Positions 35,047 through 44,124 are shown, numbered from the stretch's first letter. The stretch: 64,000 nt of DNA from Burkholderia thailandensis E264 (GCF_000012365.1 NC_007650.1:186001-250000), one strand, 5' to 3'. Notes: generated by a model not told the origin, from the letters alone. Translations and numbers: made by a program.

Positions 35047-35835
35047 ATGAATCAAGCAATGTGGATCAGCAAGACGGGTCTTCAGGCTCAGGACGCGAAG
35101 CTGCAGGCGATCGCCAACAACCTGGCGAACGTGAACACAATCGGCTTCAAACGCGACCGGGTGGTGTTCGAAGACCTTTTCTATCGCATCGAGCGGCAGC
35201 CGGGCGCGCAACTGGATCAGGACAACGCGTCGCCGTCCGGCATTCAGATGGGCAGCGGCACGCGCATCGTCGGCACGCAGAAGATCTTCACGGACGGAAG
35301 CGTCCAGACGACCGGGCAATCGCTCGACGTCGCGGTGATGGGTAAGGGTTTCATCCAGGTTCTGATGGCCAACGGCGAGACCGGCTACACGCGCGCGGGC
35401 CAATTGAGCATCAATGCGGAAGGGCTGCTGGTGAACGCGCAGGGCCTGCCTCTGCAGCCGGAGATCTCGATTCCGGAAAACGCGACCGATATCGCGATCG
35501 GCGAAAACGGCATCGTCGCCGCGACGATGCCCGGCGCGTCGTCGCCGAGCGAGGTCGGTCAGATCCAGCTCGCGAACTTCGTCAATCCGGCCGGCCTGCT
35601 GGCGCTCGGCGACAACCTGTACATGGAGACGGTGGCGAGCGGCCCGCCCAACGAAGGCGAGCCGGGCACGGATGTGTTCGGCAAGATCAAGCAGGGCGCG
35701 CTCGAAGGGGCGAACGTGCAGGTCGTCGAGGAAATGGTCGACATGATCGCCGCGCAGCGGACCTACGAGATGAACACGAAGGTGCTGAGCGCGGCGGACA
35801 ATATGCTGCAGCAACTTTCGCAGGCCGCGCGATGA
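35047..35835 (+). CDS. flgG: Flagellar distal rod protein FlgG
   Basis: FlgG forms the distal rod. The 262-residue product has the expected length and the blocks WISKTGLQAQDAKLQAIANN and, near the C-terminus, VVEEMVDMIAAQRTYEMNTK. The insert near residues 46-66 (GAQLDQDNASPSGIQMGSGT) is the short L-stretch that straightens rod versus hook in FlgG. The ATG follows AGGAGAATC. It overlaps flgH by 4 bases. Confidence 0.96.
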   Translation: MNQAMWISKTGLQAQDAKLQAIANNLANVNTIGFKRDRVVFEDLFYRIERQPGAQLDQDNASPSGIQMGSGTRIVGTQKIFTDGSVQTTGQSLDVAVMGKGFIQVLMANGETGYTRAGQLSINAEGLLVNAQGLPLQPEISIPENATDIAIGENGIVAATMPGASSPSEVGQIQLANFVNPAGLLALGDNLYMETVASGPPNEGEPGTDVFGKIKQGALEGANVQVVEEMVDMIAAQRTYEMNTKVLSAADNMLQQLSQAAR

Positions 35836-36488
35836 TGCGCATCCTCCTCGCGCTGACGTGGCTTGCCTGGCTGGGCGCCTGCACGTCGATCGAGCAGCCG
35901 CGTCCGGATTTCGCGGACGACGATCTTCCGCCGATCGCGACCGCGCCCGCCGCCGGACGCTCCGGCGGCGTGTTCAACGCGGTCACCGCCTGGTCGCTGG
36001 CATCGGACGGCCGCGCCTATCGGCCGGGCGACACGCTGACGGTGACACTCGAGGAAACCACGCAGGCGAGCAAGCGGGCCGACACCAAGTTCGGCAAGAA
36101 CGGCGACATGGCCGTCAAGCCGGGCGTGCTGTTCGGCAGCACGGTTCCGTTTGATTCGTCGTTCGGCGCGAAGCGCAATTTCGACGGCGGCGGCAGCTCG
36201 TCGCAGCAGAACACGCTGCGCGGCGAAATCACGGTGATCGTCAATCAGGTGCTGGCAGGCGGGCTTCTCCAGGTGAAGGGGGAAAAGGTGCTGTCGCTGA
36301 ATCAGGGCGAGGAAGTGATGCGCTTGAGCGGCTACGTCCGCCAGGCCGATATCGACACCAATAACCGCGTGTCGTCGCGCCGCATCGCGAATGCGCGCAT
36401 CAAATACGTCGGCAAGGGCGCGTTGTCCGATTCGAACTCGGCGGGCTGGCTGACGCGCTTCTTCAACAGTCCGTGGATGCCATTCTGA
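35832..36488 (+). CDS. flgH: Flagellar L-ring lipoprotein FlgH
   Basis: FlgH forms the outer-membrane L ring. The 218-residue product has a short lipoprotein signal with lipobox LGAC, acylated Cys C17 (C16 if the second Met is used), and the family blocks YRPGDTLTVTLEETTQASK and LRGEITVIVNQVLAGG. It overlaps flgG by 4 bases and flgI by one. Confidence 0.96.
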   Translation: MMRILLALTWLAWLGACTSIEQPRPDFADDDLPPIATAPAAGRSGGVFNAVTAWSLASDGRAYRPGDTLTVTLEETTQASKRADTKFGKNGDMAVKPGVLFGSTVPFDSSFGAKRNFDGGGSSSQQNTLRGEITVIVNQVLAGGLLQVKGEKVLSLNQGEEVMRLSGYVRQADIDTNNRVSSRRIANARIKYVGKGALSDSNSAGWLTRFFNSPWMPF

Positions 36489-37651
36489 TGAAACTGCGAT
36501 TTCGAGATCATTATTCGAGAAGGCGCACGCGCATCCAGCGCGTGTGTGCGTTCGCGGCGATCCTGTCGCTGCTGTCCGTGCTGCTCATGGCGACGTCGCG
36601 CAGCAGCGACGCCGCGCCGCTCGGCACGCTGGTGAGCGTCGAGGGCGTGCGCGACAACCAGCTCGTCGGCTACGGCCTCGTCGTCGGCCTGAACGGCAGC
36701 GGCGACGGCCAGCAGATCCGGTACACGGGGCAATCGATCGCGAACGTGCTCAAGCAGTTCGGCGTCACGCTTCCCGAGGGCATCCGGCTGCGCTCGCGCA
36801 ACGTCGCGGCCGTGATGGTCAGCGCGAATTTCCCGGCGGGCTATGTGCCGGGGCAGAAGATCGACGTGACGGTGTCGTCGATGGGCGACGCGAAGAGCCT
36901 GCGCGGCGGCACGCTGCTGCTCACGCCGCTGCGTGCGGCCGACGGCGTGGTCTACGCGCTCGCGCAGGGCAACCTGGTGGTGCCCGGCGTAAGCGCGCAG
37001 GGGCGCAGCGGATCGAGCGTCACCATCAACGCGACCGCGGCGGGGCGGATTCCGCAGGGCGCGACGATCGAGCAGGAGATTCCCAGCGACTTGGACGCAA
37101 AGCCGTCCGTGCGGCTGAGCCTCAAGCGCCCGAGCTTCCAGACGGCGACCAGCATCGTCGCCGCGATCGACCGAATGGCCGGGCCTGGCGCGGCGACGAG
37201 CCGCGACGGCACGAGCGTCGAGGTCAGGGCTCCCGAAGATCCCACCGCGCGGGTCGCGTTCCTCGCGAAGCTGACGGCGATCAACGTAACGCCGCAGAAG
37301 GAGCCGCCGCGCGTCGTGTTCAATTCGCGCACGGGCACGGTGGTGATCAGCCAGGGCATGACTGTCTCGCCCGCCGCGGTGTCGCACGGCACGCTGAAGG
37401 TGACGATTTCCGAAGGAGCGATCGTCAGTCAGCCGAATCCGCTCGGCGGCGGCAAGACGGCCGTCGTGCCGCTTTCGCAGGTGGACGTCCAGCAGGACGG
37501 CAACCGTATGTTCAATTGGCCCGCGGGCGTGAGCCTGCAGAAGATCGTCGACACGATCAATTCGACCGGCGCGAGCCCGGACGACGTGATGGCGATCCTG
37601 CAGGCGCTCGACGAAGCCGGTGCGCTGAATGGCGAATTGGTCGTCATCTGA
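36488..37651 (+). CDS. flgI: Flagellar P-ring protein FlgI
   Basis: FlgI forms the periplasmic P ring. The 387-residue product begins with a basic region and Sec signal peptide (hydrophobic core about 18-37, cleavage near SDAA), then LGTLVSVEGVRDNQLVGYGL and, near the C-terminus, IVDTINSTGASPDDVMAILQ. The ATG overlaps the flgH stop (TGATG). FlgA encoded at 30.7 kb should be its chaperone. Confidence 0.96.
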   Translation: MKLRFRDHYSRRRTRIQRVCAFAAILSLLSVLLMATSRSSDAAPLGTLVSVEGVRDNQLVGYGLVVGLNGSGDGQQIRYTGQSIANVLKQFGVTLPEGIRLRSRNVAAVMVSANFPAGYVPGQKIDVTVSSMGDAKSLRGGTLLLTPLRAADGVVYALAQGNLVVPGVSAQGRSGSSVTINATAAGRIPQGATIEQEIPSDLDAKPSVRLSLKRPSFQTATSIVAAIDRMAGPGAATSRDGTSVEVRAPEDPTARVAFLAKLTAINVTPQKEPPRVVFNSRTGTVVISQGMTVSPAAVSHGTLKVTISEGAIVSQPNPLGGGKTAVVPLSQVDVQQDGNRMFNWPAGVSLQKIVDTINSTGASPDDVMAILQALDEAGALNGELVVI

Positions 37652-37664
37652 TGAGGAGGATGTG

Positions 37665-38030
37665 ATGTCGAATGGATCGATCGGCGCGGGCGCCGGCGCG
37701 TGGACGGCGGCGGCCGGGCAGGCGGCGCGGATGCCCGGGATCGCGGCGCGGCCGGCCGCGGACGAGAGCGACGAGCGAAAGGCCACGTATGCGGCCGAAC
37801 AGTTCGAGGCGCTGTTCGCGTCGCAGATGCTGCGCGAGATGCGCAACGCGATTCGCGAGATCAGCCCCGAGGGCAGCATGTTTCGCGACGCGATCGGCAG
37901 CGGCCTGATGGACATGATGGACGGCGCGATCGCACAGGCGCTCGCGACCCAGCGCGCGTTCGGGATCGCGGATTTCGTCCTCGCCCAGATCGCGCCCGCA
38001 GGCGCGCAGGCCGGCGCCGCCGCGCGCTGA
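37665..38030 (+). CDS. flgJ: Rod-capping FlgJ without muramidase domain
   Basis: This 121-residue protein corresponds to the N-terminal rod-capping half of FlgJ, with the motif AEQFEALFASQMLREMRNAI followed by SMFRDAIGSGLMDMMDGAIA. The usual C-terminal glucosaminidase domain is missing, and the stop is a real in-frame stop with no muramidase sequence after it. The hydrolase is a separate gene at 29.9 kb. The ATG follows GAGGAG, 13 bases after flgI. Confidence 0.9.
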   Translation: MSNGSIGAGAGAWTAAAGQAARMPGIAARPAADESDERKATYAAEQFEALFASQMLREMRNAIREISPEGSMFRDAIGSGLMDMMDGAIAQALATQRAFGIADFVLAQIAPAGAQAGAAAR

Positions 38031-38107
38031 CGCCGCGCGGCGCGCGGCGGATTTAAGTGACGCGCGTTCCGGGTCGCCAATACCGACTGCTACCTTCCCG
38101 TCAGCTC

Positions 38108-38138
38108 CGCGCCCGGCCGCATGTCGCAGCCGGGCGCG
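38108..38138 (+). promoter_or_regulatory. Hairpin in the flgK leader
   Basis: CGCGCCCGGC (38108-38117) and GCCGGGCGCG (38129-38138) form a perfect 10-bp stem with an 11-base loop, ending 26 bases before the flgK ATG. A further GC-rich inverted repeat spans the flgJ stop. These may separate flgB-J from the late flgK-flgL genes by termination or processing. Confidence 0.5.
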
Positions 38139-38164
38139 CGGGCATAGAAAAGGCTTGTACTGCG

Positions 38165-39523
38165 ATGAACATCATTTATATCGGAATGTCCGGCATTCGC
38201 GCCGCGAACCAGTCGCTGCTCGCGGCCAGCCAGAACACGGCGAATATCGCGACCGGCGGCTATTCGCGGCGCGGCGTGCTGCTGTCCACGGGGCTCACGG
38301 GCGGCGTCGACGCATCGGGCCTGTTGCGCCTGAACGAAAGCTACAAGACCCAGCAGCTTTGGCAGACGGCCGGCCAGTACGGCCGGTACGACGCCGCGCA
38401 GACCTATTTCGATCAGCTCGAGGCGCTGTTCGGCGGCAATCCTGTTGACGGAAAGACCAAGGCAAACGATCTCGGCTTTGGCAAGTTCATCGGCGCGCTG
38501 GAGGCGGCGAGCGGCAATCCCGGCGACTCGGTGCTGCGCAACGGCGTGATCGACGCGGCGAATTCGATGACGAAGCAGTTCAACAACATGCGCTCGGTGC
38601 TCACCAACCAGCTCCGGTCGATCGAGCAGCAGCGCGTCACGACGGTCGAGCAGGTCAACGGCCTCGCGAAGACGGTCGCCGAGCTGAACGGAAAGATCGC
38701 GGCCGGACAGGCGAGCGGCGCGGACGTTTCCGCGTTGATGGATCAGCGCGACGCCGCCGTTGACGACCTGTCGAGGTTCGCGGGCGTACGCGTCGTGCAG
38801 CAGGCGAACGGCACGGTCGACGTGTCGATGACGAACGGCCAGCCGCTCGTGGTGGGCGCGCAGGCCGGCCGGATCGAACTGGGCCGCGACGCGGCCGGGC
38901 AGCAGACGCTTTCGCTCACGTTCGGCAGTCAGACGATGCCGTTGCGCACGGGAAGCCTCGGCGGCGAACTGCTCGGGCTGGCGGAGTTCGAGGGCGAGGT
39001 TCTGCGCCCCCAGATGGAGGCGCTGCGCACGCTGGCCGTTCGCACGGCCGAGCTGATCAACGATCAGCTGACGCAGGGCTTCGATATGAACGGCAACCCC
39101 GGCAAGCCGCTGATTACGTACGACGCCGCGACCGGCCTGCTGGGAATCGACCCGGACGTGAAGCCCGAGGAACTGGGCTTTTCCGGCGATCCGGCCAATC
39201 CGGGCGATAACTCCAACCTGCTGGCGCTCATCGAGATCGGCTCGACGTCGATCGACTTGCCCGGCATCGGCGACGTGTCGCTCGGAAACGCGTTTGCGAC
39301 GATGATGGGCAAGGTCGGCGCGGCGAGCCAGCAGAACAAGCAGGCGAAAGGCGCCGCCGAGGCGGTGCGCGGGCAGGCCGAATTGGACTGGTATTCCGTA
39401 AGCGGCGTCGACAGGGACGAAGAGGTGATGAACATGCTCCGCTTCAAGGACATGTACAACGCCAACATGAAGGTGATCGCGGTTGCCAGCGAGCTTTTCG
39501 AAACCACGCTGAATTCTCTCTGA
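38165..39523 (+). CDS. flgK: Flagellar hook-filament junction protein FlgK
   Basis: FlgK (HAP1) joins the hook to the filament. The 452-residue product is shorter than E. coli FlgK (547), the shortening being in the variable middle. The N-terminal block is MSGIRAANQSLLAASQNTAN, and the C-terminus has VSGVDRDEEVMNMLRFKDMY. The ATG at 38165 is chosen because the upstream in-frame sequence lacks the FlgK N-terminal character; the Shine-Dalgarno is weak. FlgN is its likely chaperone. Confidence 0.93.
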   Translation: MNIIYIGMSGIRAANQSLLAASQNTANIATGGYSRRGVLLSTGLTGGVDASGLLRLNESYKTQQLWQTAGQYGRYDAAQTYFDQLEALFGGNPVDGKTKANDLGFGKFIGALEAASGNPGDSVLRNGVIDAANSMTKQFNNMRSVLTNQLRSIEQQRVTTVEQVNGLAKTVAELNGKIAAGQASGADVSALMDQRDAAVDDLSRFAGVRVVQQANGTVDVSMTNGQPLVVGAQAGRIELGRDAAGQQTLSLTFGSQTMPLRTGSLGGELLGLAEFEGEVLRPQMEALRTLAVRTAELINDQLTQGFDMNGNPGKPLITYDAATGLLGIDPDVKPEELGFSGDPANPGDNSNLLALIEIGSTSIDLPGIGDVSLGNAFATMMGKVGAASQQNKQAKGAAEAVRGQAELDWYSVSGVDRDEEVMNMLRFKDMYNANMKVIAVASELFETTLNSL

Positions 39524-39540
39524 CGCAAGGAGCACGCGAC

Positions 39541-40455
39541 ATGCGCATCACGAGCAATCAATATCATTCGATCATGGCGCAGGTGAACCGCCAGGCGACC
39601 GCGGGCCTCATGGACACGCAGATCCGCATGGCGACCGAAAAGCGCATTCTGCGGCCGTCGGACGATCCCACCGGCGCAGTGCGTCTCGCGCTGCTGGTGC
39701 AGGCCGACGCGACGCTGGACCAGTACCGCGCGACGGGCGCGATGCTGAACAACCGCCTGCAGCACAGCGAGCGTGTGATGTCGGGCATCGTCGATCAGCT
39801 TCAGAACGAGGCGGTGAAGCACCTGGGCTTGGCGATGGACGGCAGCCGCTCGCCGGAAGATCTGAGCGCATATGCGCAAGTGCTCGCGTCGGTCCGCGAC
39901 ACGTTGCTGCAATCGGCCAATGCGCGCGACAGTTCGGGCAACTACTTGTTTTCGGGCACGGCGATCACGACCGCGCCGATCCGATTCGATCAGGCGGCGC
40001 CGGCGGGCAGCCGCTATACGTTCGAAGGGAATCTGGAGAAGCAGACGGCCGTGGTCGGAGACGGCGTGACGGAGGTCGCGAACGATAACCTCGCCGAAAT
40101 GGCGGACGCGCTCAATGCGCTCGACGAGGCGATCGCGAAGATGAGCGAGCCGGATGCGAATCCGAACGATCCGGCTTATCGCGACGTGCTCGGACGCGTC
40201 ACGGATACGATCGAATCCGTCCTCGCGTCCGTCAACGCGAAGATCGGACAGATGGGCAGCGCGCAGGCGAGATTGCAGATGCTCGACGAGCTGCACGAAT
40301 CGGCCCAGATCGTCGGGAATCAGGCGGCGCTCGATGTCGGGAAGATCAGCCCCGAGGAAGTGTTTACGGATTACCAGAGCTATATGGTCGCGCTGCAGGC
40401 GAGTCAGAAGCTCTATGCCGAGGTCACGCAACTGACGCTTTTGAACGTGCTTTGA
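39541..40455 (+). CDS. flgL: Flagellar hook-filament junction protein FlgL
   Basis: FlgL (HAP3) sits between FlgK and the filament. The 304-residue product is of normal length, with a flagellin-like N-terminus (QIRMATEKRILRPSDDPTGA) and a C-terminal helix ending YAEVTQLTLLNVL. It is 17 bases after flgK. Confidence 0.94.
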   Translation: MRITSNQYHSIMAQVNRQATAGLMDTQIRMATEKRILRPSDDPTGAVRLALLVQADATLDQYRATGAMLNNRLQHSERVMSGIVDQLQNEAVKHLGLAMDGSRSPEDLSAYAQVLASVRDTLLQSANARDSSGNYLFSGTAITTAPIRFDQAAPAGSRYTFEGNLEKQTAVVGDGVTEVANDNLAEMADALNALDEAIAKMSEPDANPNDPAYRDVLGRVTDTIESVLASVNAKIGQMGSAQARLQMLDELHESAQIVGNQAALDVGKISPEEVFTDYQSYMVALQASQKLYAEVTQLTLLNVL

Positions 40456-40470
40456 CGGTGGCCTGACGGG

Positions 40471-41538
40471 ATGGAACTGAACACGACGATGCCTGCCGGC
40501 GGCGCGCGCGCCGCCTTGCAGGCCGGGCTGCGCGACGGGATCAGGACGCCGGCCGCGATGCAGCCCGAAAACCGGGATGGGCGCGTGCGCAACGCCGCGC
40601 GCGGGGCTGCGCAGATGCCGGCGGTCGGACGAGGCGCGGCCGACCGCGGGGACGTGCTCGCGGTGCATCAGCGCGTCAACGAACAGGCATCGGGGATGCA
40701 GCTGGTGCTGGATTATCTCGAACAGTTCGGCGATCGCATGAAGGCCCTGAAGCAAGCGCTCAGCGTGCGCTTGGCGGGCGGCGGCAGCGATCTCGACGTG
40801 CGCGCGAAGATCGACGGCGCCGCGGCCGCATGGAACCGGCGCGCCGCCGCAACGGGCGGGCGCCTGAGCGACGCGCTCGAACTGGGCGGCGCGAATTCCG
40901 CGCGGCGTGCGTTCGTCTTGCGCGGCCTCGATGTGCAGGATGCGCGGCGGGCAGAGGGCGAGGTCATCACGTTCCATCTCGGCGGGACCGGTGCGCGCCC
41001 GGCGACGCTGTATCTCGCGCCGGATCTGTCGGCGCGCGAGATGGCGTATCAGCTCAAGGTCGCTCTTGCGCCGCTCGGCATCGATTGCGAGACGCACGCA
41101 CGGGAGCGCATCACGTTTTCCGTCGAGGAATCGCGCTGGCCTGTCGTCGCGCGCGGGCTGCACGTCAAGGGCGGCGGCGTGCGCTTTCCCGCCGGCGCGC
41201 CGCAGCGCGCGGCGATGGCAGACGTTCCGGGCCGCATCGACGCATCGGACTGGGAGGCGGGCGACGTCGGCGCGATGCGGGCCGCGTTGACGCGTGCGGT
41301 GCAGACGGTGAAGCGGATAGATCAAGTGTCCGTTCTCGCCGAACACGCGCTGAAGCGGGCGCGGCAGACGCTGGCGTCGATGCCGTCCGAGTTGGGCGCG
41401 CAGCGGGCGCAGGACGCGTGCGAGCGCATCGCCGCAGATGCATCCGCGCGCGGCGGCTACGGCCAGGTTGCCGTGCTGAGTGCGGTGACTGCGGGTCTTG
41501 ACCGCGCGCGCGTGCGCGCGCTCCTGTCGATGCGTTGA
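40471..41538 (+). CDS. Uncharacterised protein after flgL, position of LafW
   Basis: I do not recognise a domain in this 355-residue protein. It starts 15 bases after flgL and uses the same GC-rich codons as its neighbours. The N-terminal 60 residues are low-complexity. A helical stretch is seen at about 70-140, a possibly beta-rich centre at 145-250, and a helical C-terminus ending in a short Arg-rich helix. No signal peptide or membrane segment is evident. In enteric Flag-2 loci the gene at this place is lafW, described as a putative hook-associated protein. By position this is its counterpart; homology is unproven. Confidence 0.75.
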   Translation: MELNTTMPAGGARAALQAGLRDGIRTPAAMQPENRDGRVRNAARGAAQMPAVGRGAADRGDVLAVHQRVNEQASGMQLVLDYLEQFGDRMKALKQALSVRLAGGGSDLDVRAKIDGAAAAWNRRAAATGGRLSDALELGGANSARRAFVLRGLDVQDARRAEGEVITFHLGGTGARPATLYLAPDLSAREMAYQLKVALAPLGIDCETHARERITFSVEESRWPVVARGLHVKGGGVRFPAGAPQRAAMADVPGRIDASDWEAGDVGAMRAALTRAVQTVKRIDQVSVLAEHALKRARQTLASMPSELGAQRAQDACERIAADASARGGYGQVAVLSAVTAGLDRARVRALLSMR

Positions 41539-41640
41539 GCATCGTGCTGCGCAGCCCGGCTGCGCGCCGATCGCGGTCGCCCGAGCGGCGGCCGTCGAGG
41601 TGGCACGCAGCCGGTTCGCCGCGCGCTGAGTGCAGTTGGG

Positions 41641-42054
41641 TTGGGGAAGGATTTGAAGGGAGAACGAAATGCCGGCGTCTCGTCCGGCGCTGCAACGAAC
41701 GTTGCGCCGTTGTTTCGCCGCGTCCACCGCACGGTCGCGCTGCCGGCGTGGCGCGCGTATCGTCTGCGCCGCACGGGCCGGAAATCGCCTGCGCTTTCCG
41801 CGGCCGAAGCGCAGAGGGAGCGCCAGCACATGCTGGTTTCCCTTCGTCATGTAGTCGATACGTTGAGGCGCTTCGAAGGCGCGCTCGCATGCGTGCGCCG
41901 ATCGCGCAGATCGAGCGTGCTCGAATCGATCTGGTTGCCGGACACGGCGAGACCGGCCGGCGCGGAAGTGGACGATCCCGTCGCGCTCGCGAACGCCTTG
42001 ATGGGCATCCGCCGCAGGCGTGTCCGTGAATTGTTGGCGCTGCGCTTGCCGTAA
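41641..42054 (+). CDS. Small basic hypothetical protein
   Basis: An open frame of 137 codons from a TTG shows GC-rich third positions throughout, as real genes here do. The product is basic, with a helical stretch HMLVSLRHVVDTLRRFEGAL and a C-terminus RRRRVRELLALRLP. The start is uncertain: ATG at 41830 would give 74 residues. A good Shine-Dalgarno (AAGGGAGAACG) precedes an ATG at 41669 in a different, shorter frame. I do not recognise a family. It lies between the LafW-like gene and the convergent membrane regulator. Confidence 0.42.
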   Translation: MGKDLKGERNAGVSSGAATNVAPLFRRVHRTVALPAWRAYRLRRTGRKSPALSAAEAQRERQHMLVSLRHVVDTLRRFEGALACVRRSRRSSVLESIWLPDTARPAGAEVDDPVALANALMGIRRRRVRELLALRLP

Positions 42055-42093
42055 GCGGTTGTCGTCGCCGGGCGCGCGCGCCTTCCGAAAGCG

Positions 42094-42861
42094 TCAGGAT
42101 GTCGTCAGATCCCGGGTGGAGTAGGTGGTGCAGCGCTCATCGCTGCTGTGTCTGGCTCCCGCGCATATCGCGAGCCATCTGTCGCCGTTACGGGATATCT
42201 CATAGACGCGTTCTCCGGGGCCGGGGCGTACGCCGATCGACGCAAGCAGCTTGAGCCCGGCGGAGCGCGGGGAGACGTGAGCATGGGTATGAATGCCGAA
42301 ATGCCCTGTCAACCACGGAAAGCGATCGTTGATCGAGATCATCTTCCAGGTGACGAGGCCAACCCAGACTACGAGCCCGGCGAGCAACGCGCGCTCCACG
42401 AAACGAAGCGTGCGCCGCCAGTTCCGTGCGCGGCCGGCGGGCGGCGCGGATGGCGGTTCGTGCTGCGCGAGGGGCCCGCGAGAAGCTTCGTCTGCCGCCT
42501 CGTCGAGATCGGCGAGACCCCGCTCGGCGGCGGGGACGGGCGCATCGGTCAACGCCTGTGCGGAACCCAGGAACTTCAACCCTTGACGAGGCAGCGTCTT
42601 GATGAGCGCGCCGCTGATGCCGTGTTCCTCGAGGCGGCTACGCACCGAGCGCACGAGCTGGTGATAGCTGCTGTCGGTCACGACGAGCCCCTTGCTGCCC
42701 CATACCTGCTGAATGACGGCGGCCTTGGTGGCCATCCCGTCGAGCACCATTTGAAGCAATTCCGATTCGTTGGTGGTGAGTTCGGTGGTTTGGTCTAGAT
42801 GCGTCAGCGTCATCAGATGCGCATCGAACGTGACGAGATCTTCTATCAGGTATTTTTTCAT
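42094..42861 (-). CDS. ToxR/CadC-type membrane-anchored transcription regulator (LafZ-like)
   Basis: The 255-residue product has an N-terminal OmpR-class winged helix at about 1-100 (DSSYHQLVRSVRSRL, then LIKTLPRQGLKFLG), a Pro/Ala/Glu linker at 105-148, one membrane segment at 158-176 (LLAGLVVWVGLVTW) and a periplasmic domain of about 79 residues. Two periplasmic cysteines, C233 and C244, could form a disulfide as in CadC/ToxR proteins. No receiver domain is present. The same type of regulator (LafZ) follows lafW in enteric Flag-2 clusters, so a role controlling this flagellum is a reasonable inference. It is convergent with the preceding genes. Confidence 0.85.
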   Translation of the reverse strand: MKKYLIEDLVTFDAHLMTLTHLDQTTELTTNESELLQMVLDGMATKAAVIQQVWGSKGLVVTDSSYHQLVRSVRSRLEEHGISGALIKTLPRQGLKFLGSAQALTDAPVPAAERGLADLDEAADEASRGPLAQHEPPSAPPAGRARNWRRTLRFVERALLAGLVVWVGLVTWKMISINDRFPWLTGHFGIHTHAHVSPRSAGLKLLASIGVRPGPGERVYEISRNGDRWLAICAGARHSSDERCTTYSTRDLTTS

Positions 42862-43920
42862 TGTGTTTCAGTACGCATTCGCCGGCGACGTCGATCCTCT
42901 GGCGTCGTCAGGAGCGGAAAAGTCTGATTGTCGGAAAATCGCTCGCGCGGATCGAGCGATTCCGGCGAGGAGAGCGCGGCGCGACGCCGCGTGATTGCTG
43001 AATGTCGCTGAATGGTCTGCAACAGGATGTGCGGACCCAACGGCACAATTCTGCGATAGATGGGACCGTTCCCAAATCGGACATGTCCTAAAAATCCCAT
43101 TTTCGGCTCCACGCATGCCGTCGCGATCGCGCTTCGCGCTTCGAATTTCCTCGTACGGCGCCGTTGAGCGAGGGGGGGCGAACTTTTCAGCGCCGATGCG
43201 GACCGATTCCGCGGAATTCCGCATTCGTGCGCGTCATTCCGTGCGAATGCAGGTGCGCCGGCAAGGGCCGGTTGTGTGTCGGGCGCGCGCGGCGATGGGC
43301 GAATCGATGAGCACGCGCGCGGCGCGCGCCGCCTCTTGTGTCGTGACGGTCGCGCGATTTAAGCCCGGCCGGCCGCATCTGGCGCGAATTCGCGAGGATG
43401 CGGGTGCGGAGGCCGCGCGCGCCGGCCGATCGCATCGGGCTTCATGCGAGCGAACTGGGCGCGCTGTCGCGCGTGCCGATCGGCGGCACGGATTGGCGCA
43501 GCGCCCTTTCCTCGAACGCGGTTCGGTCCGCGTGTTGCGCAAGCGTGGCATGGCGGCGCGGGCGACAGGAAAACGCATGCCGGGCATCGCGTGCCGCGCC
43601 GCCGTGAGATTTCTCGCGCGGGTAGCCCGTTGATTGTCCCGGTCCGGCATTTTGGGACTTGTCTCATGTTTTGGCGCAGGGCGCTTTCTAGAATCAGTGA
43701 AGGGTCTCAGCCGAACGGCTCACCGATCATCCGGATCGAGAGGTGCGGAGAACAGGTCGTCGTGGCGCGCGCCGCGCGAGGCTCGCGCGTTCTCGGCGAG
43801 AAGCTGCGCGGATCATCGGCGTGGGGGGCGATTCCCGAATCGTTCGGAAACGGATTGGTTGACGACGTTGGATTGATTTCAACGGCGGAGCGTATTTTTG
43901 GAACTGCTTGCGGAGGTGCG
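42862..43920. other. Intergenic region upstream of the membrane regulator
   Basis: About 1.06 kb without a convincing gene. Open frames on both strands here are Arg/Ala-rich shadows of GC-rich DNA. A perfect 10-base palindrome GGACATGTCC lies at 43079-43088, about 220 bases upstream of the regulator start. A possible -10 hexamer TAGAAT is near 43689. The region may contain decayed coding sequence or long leaders. Confidence 0.4.
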
Positions 43921-44124
43921 GTGACTATCTTGAAGGATATGATGAATGACTATTCGAAATTGACCGGCGAAGAGCAAGGTATTTTCATATCCGCTTTGAG
44001 CGATTATGTTCGGGCATCGCCCGTGCGGAGAATGGAGATGGTCGACCGATGGCGTCTGGCGACGCAAGATGGCGCTTCATGCCAGGTCCGTGAAAAGACA
44101 TTTTCCGAGAACCGGTCGGAATGA
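43921..44124 (+). CDS. Short hypothetical protein in the regulatory block
   Basis: A 67-codon frame begins at a GTG, 4 bases after GGAGG (43912-43916). The product has a balanced composition unlike the Arg-rich shadow frames, with a helical core SKLTGEEQGIFISALSDYVR and then MEMVDRWRL. The base composition is lower in GC than flagellar genes. The family is not recognised. An ATG at 43939 is an alternative start. The size and composition would suit a small regulatory or adaptor protein, but that is speculation. Confidence 0.45.
   Translation: MTILKDMMNDYSKLTGEEQGIFISALSDYVRASPVRRMEMVDRWRLATQDGASCQVREKTFSENRSE

Noticed and set aside
38076..38083. GCCAATAC as a sigma-28-like -10 for flgK
   Set aside because: Six of eight bases match but the -35 at the right spacing (GTGA) does not, so evidence is too weak.
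39064..41850. 928-codon minus-strand open frame across flgK, flgL and the LafW-like gene
   Set aside because: It is a long shadow frame caused by high GC; flgK and flgL on the plus strand are unmistakable.
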